NCBI GenBank assembly: GCA_009760855.2
Contig: WPIO01000013.1
Location: 4,577,001 to 4,641,000, forward strand
DNA from: Cristatella mucedo
Taxonomy: Eukaryota; Bryozoa; Phylactolaemata; Cristatellidae
Direction of reading: 5' to 3'
Length of the DNA stretch: 64,000 bases
Positions within the stretch are counted from its first letter, which is position 1, and every line of letters begins with the position of its first letter. Position numbers and translations under genes: made by a program. This document shows, one piece after another, positions 10,916 to 21,927 of this stretch. The notes under the pieces were generated by a model. It made no database searches. It saw nothing but the letters and a program-made list of their open reading frames with translations, and was not told where the DNA came from.

Positions 10916-11741
10916 AATTAATGGGTATCTTCTTTCAGACTTAAATGCAAATGGAAATAGAGTTGTGAATTTAGCTGATCCAATAAATAATAGTGATGCT
11001 TCAACAAAATCTTATGCAGATACGAACTTTTTTGTTAATTCGAGAGCATCATTGAGTCTTGCTGGTAAAAGTATTACTAATCTTGGAAAAGGAGTAAATC
11101 CTACTGATGGTGTTAATGTTAGTCAAATAAATAATTGTGATAAAAAACGGGTGATACATTGTTAGGAGATTTAAACATGAATAGTTATGCTATAGCATCT
11201 AATTATTGGAATTCAGGTAATGGAAATCCAGTAGTATTAAATGATGATTATTGCGTTACGTATGGAGGGATGAAACGCGATGTATTATTGAAAGCATTTC
11301 CTTCAGCAACAAGTATCAATATGGGTGGTAATTCAATAACAAATGTTGCAGATCTTGTTAATCCTACTGATGTTGCAACAAAGAATTATGTAGGTAAAAC
11401 AGTTAAAAAATAAAACAGAAGTATAATCGATCTCAGTGAATCTTAATTCTAAGAATTCAATTTTAAATTTATCAGCACCTTATTCATGGACAAATAAAAC
11501 ATTTTCATCTATAATTATATTAAATTCTATGGTTTTTGGAGCATCTAATTGTGTCTTTCTTAGATCTAGTAATGATACTACTGGTGTATCTGGTGATGTA
11601 AGAGTTATAAATACTTCTACAACGGGAGGTGTTGACTTAAAGTATAATGTATATTTTACTAGATTACCGACTGATTATTACTTCATTGACAATCTTGGAA
11701 ATGTAAAGTTAAACCTCTTGGTCAGTTATGTAGCCTCCTGA
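10866..11741 (+). pseudogene. phage-tail-fibre-like attachment protein, frameshifted
   Basis: Three consecutive open segments (10866-11165, 11159-11413 and 11436-11741) form one gene with frameshifts near 11146 (in an A-rich run) and near 11430. The first two carry repeats of the type N-G-N-R-V-V-N-L-A-D-P, then D-A-S-T-K-S-Y-A-D and G-G-N-S-I-T-N-V-A-D-L-V-N-P-T-D-V-A-T-K-N-Y-V. This is the repeat found in trimeric tail and appendage fibres of phages and some eukaryotic dsDNA viruses. The last segment is a beta-rich C-terminal part, possibly a receptor-facing tip. The frame ends in TGA at 11739, followed by TAA at 11748. Confidence 0.65.
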
Positions 11742-11750
11742 GAAGTATAA

Positions 11751-12025
11751 GTGAACTATTAACACTATTAACTCTTTTAACTTTGTTGCTTTACGTTTAC
11801 CTTTAACAAGTGGGAATAGTTTTGAAATCGCACAAATAGCTTCATGGTCTGAATAGTGATGTAAACAAGAAGTAGAGCAACATCCTTTTTTAAGTGTTTC
11901 TTGACCAATTAATATAATTTAGTTCGTCTCTCTTTTTTAAATTAATCAAAATTTATGTTACAGTATGAACCGGTTATAGATTCATCATCACGTAAAAGGC
12001 TAGAATCAAATTCAGTTTCTTTCAT
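11751..12025 (-). pseudogene. unidentified Cys/His-rich virus-block gene remnant
   Basis: On the minus strand, a short start (ATG at 12025, 27 codons) is followed in another frame by sequence with GCCSTSCLHHYSDH and a Lys-rich stretch running to the convergent fibre gene. The clustered Cys and His could bind metal. The frame is broken and no family is recognised. Confidence 0.35.
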
Positions 12026-12148
12026 ATCTAGATCACAGAGTCTAAACTAAACATAAGATTGATAGAATAATGGTATTGCAAGAACAACCATGGCGTTATT
12101 GGGTAAATGATGTTAAAAGAAGTTTCGTGAGAGAGTAATTGCAAGTGA

Positions 12149-12549
12149 TTAAAATTTAGATTCACTTGTATTTTCTAATGAATTAATTAGTATTTCATTG
12201 AATTCTTCTTTAGTTATTTTATCCTCATCTAAAGCATCTACTATCTTTGAAACAAATTATGATTTGCTTGAAGTGTAGATCTTTTTCTTCCATCAATTTG
12301 TGATATTGTACTTTCAATTGATATTATCATTGTTGTTAATCCACCTAAAACAGCTACTAAATGAGAAAGATCCTCATACTTTGGAATATAGGTGCTAGTT
12401 ACAGTAATCGCAAGAGTTAATATAATACCTATTAATTGAAAACAATATCTACTTCTTATTAATTTAGGTAAACCACTTCTAACTCATTCATTGTCTGCTA
12501 AAATTCTGTTGTATTTGTCATTAGCATATTTTGATCTTAGGTCTGACAT
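12149..12549 (-). pseudogene. small two-transmembrane protein of the virus block
   Basis: The frame starts at ATG 12549 on the minus strand. Codon 22 is TGA (12484-12486). Two hydrophobic segments follow (around FQLIGIILTLAITVTS and LVAVLGGLTTMIISI) separated by a short charged loop, then a basic helix. A frameshift near 12255 separates the last ~32 codons, which end at TAA 12149. The layout (basic helix, two TM segments, long helix) resembles SLATT/DUF4231-type membrane proteins, but the similarity is only architectural. Confidence 0.45.
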
Positions 12550-12572
12550 GATTGTCCTATATTATTATTTGT

Positions 12573-13065
12573 TTAATTTCTTACAACACTCTTTTTTATT
12601 TTACATAATTTATCTTTTAGGGGAAATGGACATTTACGAATATGAGAAGAAAATGTTGGTTTCTCTAGATCAATGATAAAAGTATCATCATCAGTTATTT
12701 CAAAATCATCTGGAATATTAGATATTAATTCTGTTTTATCTTGAATTTCAATTAATAAAGGATTTGGATTTGCATTAACTAGAATGCAAGAACCAATATC
12801 AACAATTAAGTTAATAATATTTAACCAAAAATGAGTAGTAGCAAGTTTGTTTTCTAAAAATACTAAAAGCTTTTTAAATTTTTATATTACATTTACCATG
12901 CAACAAATCTCTTGCAACTAAACAAGATCCAATGACTTTTCTCACATAAAAAGATTCAGCAATAACATCTAGAACTTTTTTAATAGTATCATCTAATTTT
13001 TGTAGAGATAGATCATAGTTCTTTATAAAAGTAGATTCATTTAATCCTGACATATTATAGTACAT
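12573..13065 (-). pseudogene. unknown gene of the virus block, one frameshift
   Basis: The minus-strand frame starts at ATG 13065 and runs 63 codons to TAA 12874. The plus-one neighbouring frame continues from about 12870 to TAA 12573 with acidic and hydrophobic stretches (for example IPDDFEITDDDTFIIDLE). Together they look like one ~160-codon gene split by a small indel in an A/T run. Tryptophan is encoded by TGG here. No family is recognised. Confidence 0.4.
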
Positions 13066-13126
13066 TAAATTTATGTTTCAAATTTTTTACTATTACATAG
13101 ATATAAAACTGTAATTAAGAGATTCA

Positions 13127-13247
13127 TGTTGTAAGTAAAGGCTAGTTTGAGGTCATTTACATTTGAAAACTCCGATAGGTGAGCGTTAGCGAGGATAGAT
13201 GAGTTTGAAAAATGGAAATGTCCACAAACGAGACTTTACTTACAACA
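13127..13247. repeat. 121-bp foldback with perfect 14-bp terminal inverted repeats
   Basis: The bases at 13127-13140 (TGTTGTAAGTAAAG) are the exact reverse complement of 13234-13247. The interior is also an imperfect palindrome, for example GTTTGAGGTCATTT against the complement of AAATGTCCACAAAC. It sits exactly between the virus block and a LINE remnant. It could be a foldback MITE or a viral terminal hairpin. No target-site duplication is visible. Confidence 0.75.
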
Positions 13248-13248
13248 C

Positions 13249-13310
13249 GGTTGGGAAGTAGATCTGAGAGATAGGCTTGAGCCAAAGAATAAAGTGACCT
13301 AAAAGTCCCA
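13249..13310 (-). mobile_element. short LINE remnant
   Basis: Minus-strand similarity to the LINE segment encoding AYLSDLLP, as at 28360-28400. Only about 60 bp remain, directly abutting the foldback. Confidence 0.6.
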
Positions 13311-13799
13311 TCCGCTCGAAACGGACCGATATACACGTTTCCGTACACATGCTCTGGATATGTCCTTGAATGCCGTACATACCGCAAATGCTATGGTAAT
13401 GATGAGGGTGCCTGCTTCGTTTCTCATTCTGAGCTGAGCGGCAAGAGGCACAACCGGCAATGGTGCGGTATTAGAATACCGAACATCGTGTTTCATTGCT
13501 TTGACCTCTTACTGTGACTGCTCTGCTGCCGTGGCAAATGTCTTACACGGCCTCCGGTCCTGTCAGGTAAGCGATCTGGCAGGAGGCAGGATGAGAACGT
13601 GAGTCAGATCAGATAGGGCACATGTCATAGGTCAGCTGCAGCAAGATAATGGAGGAAAGGGTGAGTGAGGAAGTTGTGAAATCGACAAGCAGCTCGCTAG
13701 GCAGCCCCTGTTGATTTTTGAGAAATATTCTAATGCACAAGTTGAGAGTTTACGACAGACATGACTGGCTGCCAAGGTATACATATTTCTTGTAAAATC
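13311..13799. other. no supported feature
   Basis: Short open frames only, with no recognisable domain or repeat. Confidence 0.4.
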
Positions 13800-14645
13800 T
13801 GCACAAAATCTAGGTATCCCATTCCAAAGTGACCTCTCATTAGACGACATCAGCTCTACAGTCAAGTCTCCCTACTGTCCGCTGCAAAACATTCCTAAAA
13901 TTCAGGCTTGTTTAGACAGGGATACCACATCTAAATTAGTCTATTTTTTGTCACATCCCGTCTTGACTTCTGTAATTCACTGCTTGCTGGTTTACCGGCC
14001 TGCTCAATCAGTCGCTTACAGCTGGTGCAATACTTTGCAGCAAGGCTTGTCAGTCGAAAGCTTCACAGTTGCCACTTGACAACACCTGTCGCTGACTTGC
14101 ACTGGCTTCCAGTTAAGCAACGCATCGACTTCAAGGTTCTGTTAGTCACTTTCAGGTATCTTCATTCTTTGACTCCAGCCTACTTATCAGATCTACTCCA
14201 CCACAAGGCTTAGCGCCGTGCCACCCGCTGTTCTGAATCTGTTTACCTATACCTCGTACAAATCTCAAATCCTTTGGAGACCATGAATTTAGTTCGTATG
14301 CTTCCACAGCCTGGAACTCACTCCCGACTTTCGTCATGATATCACCCGACCTGACCACATTTAAAAAACCAAGATTGCATCTATTTATCACAGCATTTAG
14401 TGGATCCATAAGATCCATTCTTTATGTGCTTATGCGTGCTGATGCAGTGCATGCTGCCACTAACCAAACTTGCATACCAACCCAGCACATTTCATCCTTA
14501 AAGATGGTGTTATTTTTGTTTATCAAGCATGATACCTCTAGCCATGCGATCGTGTTTCGTTTGCAGCAAATGAAAAATGACTAGAAAGAGATTGAGTTCT
14601 CTGAGAGTGCTATATCGAATGGGCTATTTTGATTATATGATTATT
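13800..14645 (+). mobile_element. L2/CR1-like LINE, 5'-truncated
   Basis: The sequence starts in the RT thumb region (degenerate NLGV then DISSTV), passes DLHWLPVKQRIDFKVL at about 14092-14140 and SLTPAYLSDLLH, and has frameshifts near 14215 and 14285. It ends with the family 3' stem-loop (AGAAAGAGATTGAGTTCTCT at 14583). The (ATT)n tail is degraded. Confidence 0.85.
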
Positions 14646-15867
14646 ATTTGGCCTGCTTCAGATGGCTAACTACCCAGACAGGAACAGCTATAAGCAGCGA
14701 TTAGTAGAAATTTAGTCTGGATGCAGCAAGTCCATGGAATAACTTACCTGTCGCGTCCTTATCAATTAAACGTGAATTTTCGCAGTTATACATGGGTTAA
14801 ATAGGCAGACTGATTCTGGAGCTGATTCACCCATCTAATTTAACAAAGTTCTTTTGGAAGAGGTCACTTTACAGATTTCTACAGAGACTGCACTAAATGT
14901 GCTGAAAGCAGGCAGACTGCATTGAGGACCTGAGGCGTTTATCCAGCGATATTAGACACAGGACTTCCAGATTTCATGCACTGGCTGCAGGCACTATGCT
15001 GGCTGATTAAATTGTGAGGGTTAAGCTTTCCAACTTCTGAGTGACAATAGGTTTGCTCGCATCTAGTAAGCCGGTTCCATTGTCATTTAATTAGAGAAAG
15101 CTCGTTGCCATCCAAGCATGAATTTCAGCGATAGAAGATAAGAGATTTAAGAGAATGTGCGGCGCTGGGTGGTAAAAGAGATCAAAGAACGAGTGTAGCT
15201 ACGTGTCGCCTGCATGGAAAGACAGCCTCGATTGTGATTTTGATCATATATTGGCTAGAAGGAGAGCATAAATGGATGAAACAACTGGATCTAGACACAG
15301 ACCTATATGGGCCAGACGTACTTCAAAGACGAGCCAGGTGAATATTAGCCGCCAAAATCTACACTCCGATTAAACTTAAACTTAATTCACATAAACTTTA
15401 TTAAAACTTAAGAAAACTCCAATTTCTCGCATTAAGATAGAACCAAAACCTAATACAGCGCCAGAGACGCTGAGGCGAGATGATAGGCGCTCAAGGAGGA
15501 CCGTGTAAGCAATGGTGTCCGCGAATGAAACGCTGTCCGTGAATCCCGATGAATTGGCAAAGGGGCTCAACCAAAGACGGCATTTCCGAGGAGTTCATTA
15601 CACAGCCGCAGCGGACCAGACTGTTTCGAGTGGCATGGCTCTCAAGCCTGACTGACTGGAACTTACCAGCGAGGTCTAATTCTTTTATCTGAGAGATTAT
15701 CCGAATTGGCACTACGCGCTCCACTCTCTTTAAAAATTACATTATTAGCGAAACTGCGCTGACGTTGCTTAAGCTCTCTTCAGGTCAAGTTTCGACTCAG
15801 GGAATGAGAGTTACTTGACAGCAGCCTCTTAAAAGGATGCTGAGTAGAACGTCTGAGAGGCCTGTGA
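14646..15867. other. no supported feature
   Basis: No domain, repeat family or RNA gene recognised. Open frames are below 80 codons and lack similarity to anything known to me. Confidence 0.4.
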
Positions 15868-16012
<145 letters not shown>

Positions 16013-17304
16013 TTAGCCAATCGATTGTAGCTGGCAAAAGGAAATCTAGGCATCACTTCAGGAGGATGGGTGCTCGTGTCGGTGCATTTAGTAGGCAGCT
16101 ACGCCGTTACGACTGGCCCTGGTAGGTATGCCCACGCCCGACCGCTACCATCCGCTAGAGCGAGTCGTCTCGATAAATTTAGTTCGCCGCGCGCACTTGC
16201 GTCTGCGTGCCAACAGTTGAGCTTGCCCGTCGAAATTATTTGGCAGTCAGCCCGACTCTGGTGTATCGTCCAGGCCACCTGACCAGGTCACCTAACCCGG
16301 AATCGGGATGGGCTGCTTGGACGCACTGTGTCCTTTGAAAAACTCCGCTAAATCAGACCGCGGCGGAAATAGCCGTACCGACTTTGCGAGCTGACGTCCG
16401 TAGCTGTAGCCTAACGGTCGACCGATCGCAGTTTTTTGAGTTTCAAACTGCGCCGGTAGCCTGGGCGGCTGCGTCAGGTGCAGCGATCCGCGTCCGCGCC
16501 GGTCGCTCGTTAAGTGTAATGGCAGCTTATAATGTAATGGCAGCTTATAGCAAACACCTCGCTCGCTGTACCCGCACGCTGCACCGGCGGCGAAGCGAGC
16601 AGCGAGCAGCGAGCCGGCGTCCAGGCCACCGAGCGGCGGTCTGCTGTCGGCGTTCAAGGACCTCGGCATCGCACCGCTCCGCTCCGCTCCGGCCCCATTC
16701 CCGTTTCTCGATGGTAAAGTACGGACTAGACAAAATGGCTTCAAGACCTTGAACATGGTGCGAAATAGCGGCAGCAGCGTCCCCCGTCAGCTTCAGTCAA
16801 ACATAATGGACGCACTCTTACGGCGAGACTTCTCGCGAACTCGCTTTATATCTATTATTCCTCGCGTGAGAAAATCGGAGCCCCGATTTCCGCGAGAGAG
16901 GAGATGTCGGCTGCGTTCTGTTCGACTCTGTTCCACACAGTTCGCGAAGCACGATCGATATTTCTCAGAAAAACTGGACAGAGCAGCGGCACATTCCTCT
17001 GGCCGCCGCATTCGTCATCGTCGCTCGAGAAATTCGGGGCTGCTGCTGCGTTTTCTAGCGGCATTCTTTCGTAGCCTACAAGACACGTAAGCGTTTCGAA
17101 GCAACTTCGGCGATCCATTGCGGCCAGATTGTGACCGATTTGTTCACTACTCGCGGCCGCTGAATTATAATGGCTAGGAATCGGTGGTGCGCGATAATCT
17201 GCGGCCGAGGCAGCATAGAAGCCGAAGCTACGTAATAGGCAGGCGTCGTGTCTGAGCAGCTGAGCGGTGTGGCGTTTCGGAGGTCGAGCTGAGCAGTGCT
17301 CTTT
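16013..17304. other. GC-rich, CpG-rich stretch without a supported gene
   Basis: Overlapping frames occur on both strands, as expected from high GC, but none has a domain. A tandem GTAATGGCAGCTTATA doublet lies at 16517-16550. The region could be a CpG-island promoter whose exons were not recognised. Confidence 0.35.
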
Positions 17305-17742
17305 AAAATAATAATAATATAATAATAATAATAATGCACTTTACAAAGCGCCCTCAGAGAACTCAATCTCTCTCTCTAGGCGCTTTACATCTGCTGCAAA
17401 GAGAAATGCAATTGAATGGTGAGTAATGTCATTCTTGATAAACAAACAAAATGAATAACATGGTTAGGGGTGGCATGCACAGGTCAGCATGCAAATGTGG
17501 TTAGTGGCAGCATGCACAGTGTCAGCACGCATAAGCACATCAAGGACGAATCACAGGGACCCACTAAATGCTGTCCTAAATAGGTGTTTTAAGTTCTTTT
17601 TAAATGTGGTCAGGTCAGGGGATGTTCTGACGCAGGTCGGGAGGGAGTTCCAGGCTTTGGGAGCATTCTAACTAAATGCGCGGTCTCCAAAGGATTTGAG
17701 GTTTGTACGAGGTATTTGTAGACTGTTGGATTCCGAAAAGCT
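17305..17742 (-). mobile_element. L2/CR1-like LINE 3' end
   Basis: On the minus strand the end of the RT ORF (SYAPKAWNSLPT region) is followed by the 3' UTR, the GGCGCTTT/AAAGCGCC stem-loop and the (ATT)n tail at 17309-17336. Truncated at about 17742. Confidence 0.9.
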
Positions 17743-18231
17743 TTAGGCTTTGAGCCAGGCAGCAGTAACAGAGAGTTGTTGTACGCTGTCGGGGCCGATA
17801 GTAGACGCGGCTAATCCTTCGTCGCTGCTAAATAGACTTTCCTACTGTCTATGGATATCTGTGGACGTCTATGGACGCGTCGTCTTAAGGTCGCGGGCGC
17901 TTACCGTTGCTGCTGCGTTCCGCTACTTCCGCCCAGACTTGCCGAGGCGTAACGCAGGGTGGGCAGGGGCGGGACAGATGTCCGCGGGCGCCAAAGCCAA
18001 CTAGGGGGCGCCAACAACGAAATAGGCTGCGCTTAGTTTTTTTTCTCAACTTTTTCATGTAAGAATCCCAATCTTGATTTCAAGCAAGTCCTTGTTTTAA
18101 TGGGCGTGACTATTACTGTCTGAGCTAGTTGACAATATTTACTGACTTAGACCAAGCTGTAGCTCGACGCTCTGACGGCACACACGCGACAGCATAGAAG
18201 CACCGAGGGGACTTCAACCGCCGTGTATTCC
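17743..18231. other. no supported feature
   Basis: GC-rich in its first part. No gene recognised. Confidence 0.4.
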
Positions 18232-18400
18232 GTGATGGCACACACTAGATAAGGCGGTCGCTTTGCACGACCTCGGTCCCAAAGTCGTGCGTTCAATCGT
18301 GCGGTGGGCGACTCTTCATTGCCACTGCAAGTGGTGGTGATAGCCGTAAAGGTTTTTTCTATCGCTATACAAAGGAAGCTTCTGAATCAGCTAGTAATTT
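18232..18400 (+). mobile_element. tRNA-derived SINE, family A
   Basis: The head resembles a tRNA with an A box (TGGCACACACTAGATAAGG) and a degenerate B box (GTTCAATCGTG). The family body follows (CACTGCAAGTGGTGGTGAT, AGCCGTAAAG, TCGCTATACAAA) and then AATCAGCTAG. It shares this structure with copies at 25836, 42295 and, more divergent, 32735. Confidence 0.8.
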
Positions 18401-18649
18401 TTTAATTTTTTTTTATTCATCTAGCGCTTGCAGCTCAACGAGCATACGGCCGCCCACTCCTCCGTCCGCGTTCGAACTGCACTTCCGGTCCGCTAGCTCC
18501 ATCCGGCCTGGCACAGGCGGGCTGCTTTGCGTCAAGAGCGATCCAGGCCTGCTACGCTGCGTCAAGGGTGAGCCCGCGTACAGCTGAATGACGACACGCT
18601 AGAAGACCATATTAGTTAGGCTTGCTTAACTGGCTGGGCTACGGCAGCT

Positions 18650-19842
18650 TAGCAGTCATGTCTGGCCACTTGCAGGTTTCCTAAAGAAAATACTGTCCAG
18701 AAATGAGAAGGCAATTATTGTACACCGCGATTACCACAACTTGAACCTGGCAGGAGTTCGTGCTGCAAGTCAAGATTTCGTTGTCACCACCGTTTTAGGA
18801 ACTGTAGATAGCACCTACTTATTCTTTTCAACATTGACTCTGAGGTGGGAAGTAAAGTCTTAGCCATCGCTGGCATCACGTGACACTGGAACAGGTTGGA
18901 GTGCAAGAATGGAGGCTGTGTAAGCTATCAATGATGGACTGAACAGCATTGTTGGTCTTTTGGTGAAACTGACTGATGACACATGTGGAACATTTGGAAC
19001 AAGAAAGGAAGCTGGTAGTTTCCTGCATCATGTTATGAACTTTAACTTTTGGGCCCTGCTGCTAATTTGGTACAGCATCTTAAGAAAGATTGACTGTGCT
19101 AAGAAAAGACTGCAGGATCCAAAGATCAACTTAAAAGACACGCCAATTTTGACCCTCGCTTTCTTGAGGTAGAGTTTTCAAGATTTAGAGAAGACCTGTC
19201 TCAAGAATCCACTACTAGATGCCAAGAAAGATACGAATGGTGTGAAGTTGCAGCTAAACGAAGAATCCTCCGAAAGACACAGATGCTCCTGGAGAACAAT
19301 CTAGTGTTCAGACATTGGTGGAGCAGAGTCTTACAACGAAATATGTGAGAGTAAAATGCTTCTTGCGATAAGTTACGACTCGGAACTAAAGGCGCCGCTG
19401 GAACTCACGTCTTTCATTGTCAGTTGTGAAGATGTGTCTCCTAATTTAAGAGTTGCCTTGCAAGTTCTTGTTACCATAGCTGTATCAGCTGCCAGTTGTT
19501 AACGTTCCCTTAACAAGCTGAATAACAATAAATGTGTATAGAAAGCTCCATTGGAGAACTGGAGCACTTTGCATATCCTGAATAGAAAGCATTACCAAAT
19601 GATTGGTGTTAACAGCTAAAGACAGCAGGCATAGTGCAAGCTGGTACATACACACGAAGAACGAATCACAAAGACCCACCCAAAATAATCATATGACTTA
19701 CCTGAGAGCATCACTGAGGCAAGCTCGACTCTCCGATTTGACCTTGTTAAGCGAAGAAAAAGAAACACTGGAAAATATTTACTTTCAAACTGTAATAGAC
19801 CAATTTGCCACGCTCGAGGCCAGAAAAATTCAGCTAGGTTAA
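18650..19842 (+). mobile_element. ZMYM1-like hAT transposase remnant
   Basis: Translated segments in order: HRDYHNLNLAGVRAA (18720-18770), GTVDSTYLFFSTL, a degenerate RWSAR, then 18960-19172 (TRKEAGSFLHHVMNFNFWALLLIWY), more fragments to 19500, and the C-terminal end YLRASLRQARLSDLTLLSEEKETL at 19690-19842. This is the order of the TTF-finger hAT transposases related to ZMYM1. Multiple stops and frameshifts make it non-functional. A related copy lies on the opposite strand at 50930-54545. Confidence 0.8.
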
Positions 19843-21415
19843 AGCTGTGATTGGTACCTTGTACCTGTACTACAGCTAATGAAACTTTCCCGACTCGATG
19901 TGTCTGCTACCGTGCGTTTTTTTGCAGCAATTTTCGATAGGCGGCGGCGGGGGGGGGGCGCCATTTGTAGATTTGGTCCCCGGGGGCCGGAAGGTCTCGC
20001 CACGCCTGTAGGCGCACTTGCGTGCAACGGTGCCGCACCCACAATTCTCTAGGCCCGCGACTGCGAGCCTCGAGGCGTCTTCACCGATGCTCTTCGCGCG
20101 TCGACAGGTGCGCGCACCGCTACGAGCGGCGCGTTTGCGACCAGGTTCGGTCCGGACGCGGAAGTCGCTGCCCCTCCCTCCCTCGCACCTCAACGTTGCA
20201 GCGTCCGGTAATCGTGTAAGGCACTCCTCCGAGCGAGCGCTGCTCGCTCGGAGGAGGACGCCGCCGCCGCTTCTTCCGCGGACGCGGCCGGCCAATTGGT
20301 GCCGGCCAACTGGTGAAGAATAGACATGCAAACAGGAGCCCGGCGTCTGCTACGTCTGCTCAACGAGGAATGCATTCCGTCAAACAGAGCTCCATAATGC
20401 GGCCTCTGCCGTTGAGACCGACGCCGGATCTCCTTCCTGCTCGCGGACCTTCGCTCTCTCTCTCTCTCTCTCTCTCGCCATCGCTCGCGGCTTCCCGCCA
20501 ACGGCGACGACGATCGGGGCAATTTGCACGCGCGGCGCGCACTGCAGTAACGGCGAGCGGCTAGCTTTTCCTTCGCACACAGAGGACGGTCGCCGAATAT
20601 GGGGCAGGGGACTGGTCACAGGAAGCGCTCGTCGGCACCGGTCGCAAAGATGCGACGTGCGCATTGAACTATTTAATCTGGCTCAGAGCGCCACCCAGCG
20701 GGACTAGGCGGTAAGTGTCGTCTAGTGGGACTGGCGAAGTAATCGGTTCAAATCCTGTTCGCGGCAGCTTTTCTCGCGCACCGCCATATGACGCCAATCC
20801 TAGTCGAGCGACCCGCCGTTGGCTGGCGTCGAGTCAGCGGCCGTTTGCCGGACAAACGTTTGCTACGGGAGTCCGAGCTCTTTTAGGTGGCGGCGTAGGA
20901 CTTGTCGCGCGCCAGCAACTCATTGCGGCTTAATTAAGTGGGGCTGCAAGGAGGCAACACCGCTGCCCTACGCGCCGCTGCTGTGCGACACTCGTTGCGA
21001 GCAACCTTAAAGGCGTCCCGACGAATCAGCCACAGTGCCGAAAAGCCAATGGATGCAATGCGTTGCCTACGCTGGGCAATCAGGTCGTATCGGTCAGGTC
21101 ATACATTCCTGTCGGAGTTTTGCGATTGTGCGAATGTATGGAGCGCAATCGCGAACTCGACGCGAGTGCCGCGTCGATTTTGCAAGCAGTTCTGTGAAAA
21201 GAATTACGTAAGCAGCGCAGTGCAGCGAGAATGAAACTGGCAGTGCAGCAAACATTACGTAAGCAGCGCAGCGACAGTTACGCAAGCAGTTCAGTGATGA
21301 CTGTCCAAGCGCTGCCGCGAAAATACCGCCAACAGCGCTACGACCGACGCACGCTCCGACCTGCACCGTACGGACGAGTGAGCGAGGCACGGGCGGGAGC
21401 AAGGTCGCTTGCGAT
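19843..21415. other. GC-rich region, no supported gene
   Basis: CpG-rich sequence with a short CT run at 20455-20476. A canonical Pol III B box GGTTCAAATCC lies at 20746-20756 with an A-box-like GTCTAGTGGGACTGG 30 bp before it. This may be a tRNA-like SINE head, but it does not fold as a tRNA by eye. Repeated GCAAGCAG/TTACGTAAGCAGCGCAG words occur at 21180-21290. Confidence 0.35.
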
Positions 21416-21640
21416 AATAATAATAATACTCTTGACTAAGCGCACTCGGAGAACTCAACTTCTTTCTAGGCGCTTTACATTTGCTGAAAGTGAAACACGC
21501 ACGATCAAATGGTGCGTGGTATCGTGCTCGATAAGCGGCATGAATAACACGGTTAGGGGTGACGTGCACAGGGTCAGCATGCAATGTGGTTAGCGGCGTC
21601 AGCGTGCACAGTTTCAGCATGCATTGGCACTTAAAGGACG
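21416..21640 (-). mobile_element. LINE 3' tail
   Basis: Only the 3' UTR, stem-loop and (ATT)n end of the abundant LINE family are present, on the minus strand. Confidence 0.85.
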
Positions 21641-21848
21641 AATCGCGATAGTGCGAACTGCTTGAGCGCGCAGCAGCACGCCATGGGCCCGCGGCCGGTC
21701 GCGCGACTGCGAGGGTTTCCGGAGGTGTCGCGTCCTCGGCATTTAGAGCGGCGAAATATGCCGATGCCCGGAGCTGATGTGCGGCGCTCCTTCGTGACGT
21801 CACACGCTAGACGCGCCACGCGCCGCGCGCCGCACGTAGGAGCGAAGC

Positions 21849-21851
<3 letters not shown>

Positions 21852-21925
<74 letters not shown>
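21852..21925. repeat. (CT)n microsatellite
   Basis: About 74 bp of uninterrupted CT dinucleotide repeats. Confidence 0.97.

Positions 21926-21927
<2 letters not shown>

Larger units (their letters stand above)
8631..13126. mobile_element. endogenous Polinton/adintovirus-like DNA virus fragment
   Basis: This AT-rich block is clearly different from its surroundings. In order it carries a protein-primed DNA polymerase fragment, a double-jelly-roll-like capsid gene, a YqaJ-type nuclease and a tail-fibre-like gene on the plus strand, then three or more genes on the minus strand. The two gene sets converge near 11750. Gene content and order match a small dsDNA virus of the Polinton/adintovirus/PLV group. 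No integrase or packaging ATPase was recognised, so it is partial. It interrupts a hAT transposase on the left and meets a foldback repeat on the right. Family assignments are from remembered motif patterns, not from a search. Confidence 0.7.

Noticed and set aside
12070-12138. 22-aa plus-strand peptide in the virus block
   Set aside because: Too short, no similarity, and it lies in a region where genes run on the minus strand.
20712-20775. tRNA gene
   Set aside because: The B box is exact, but the T-stem and acceptor arms do not pair by eye. It is more likely a SINE head or pseudo-tRNA.
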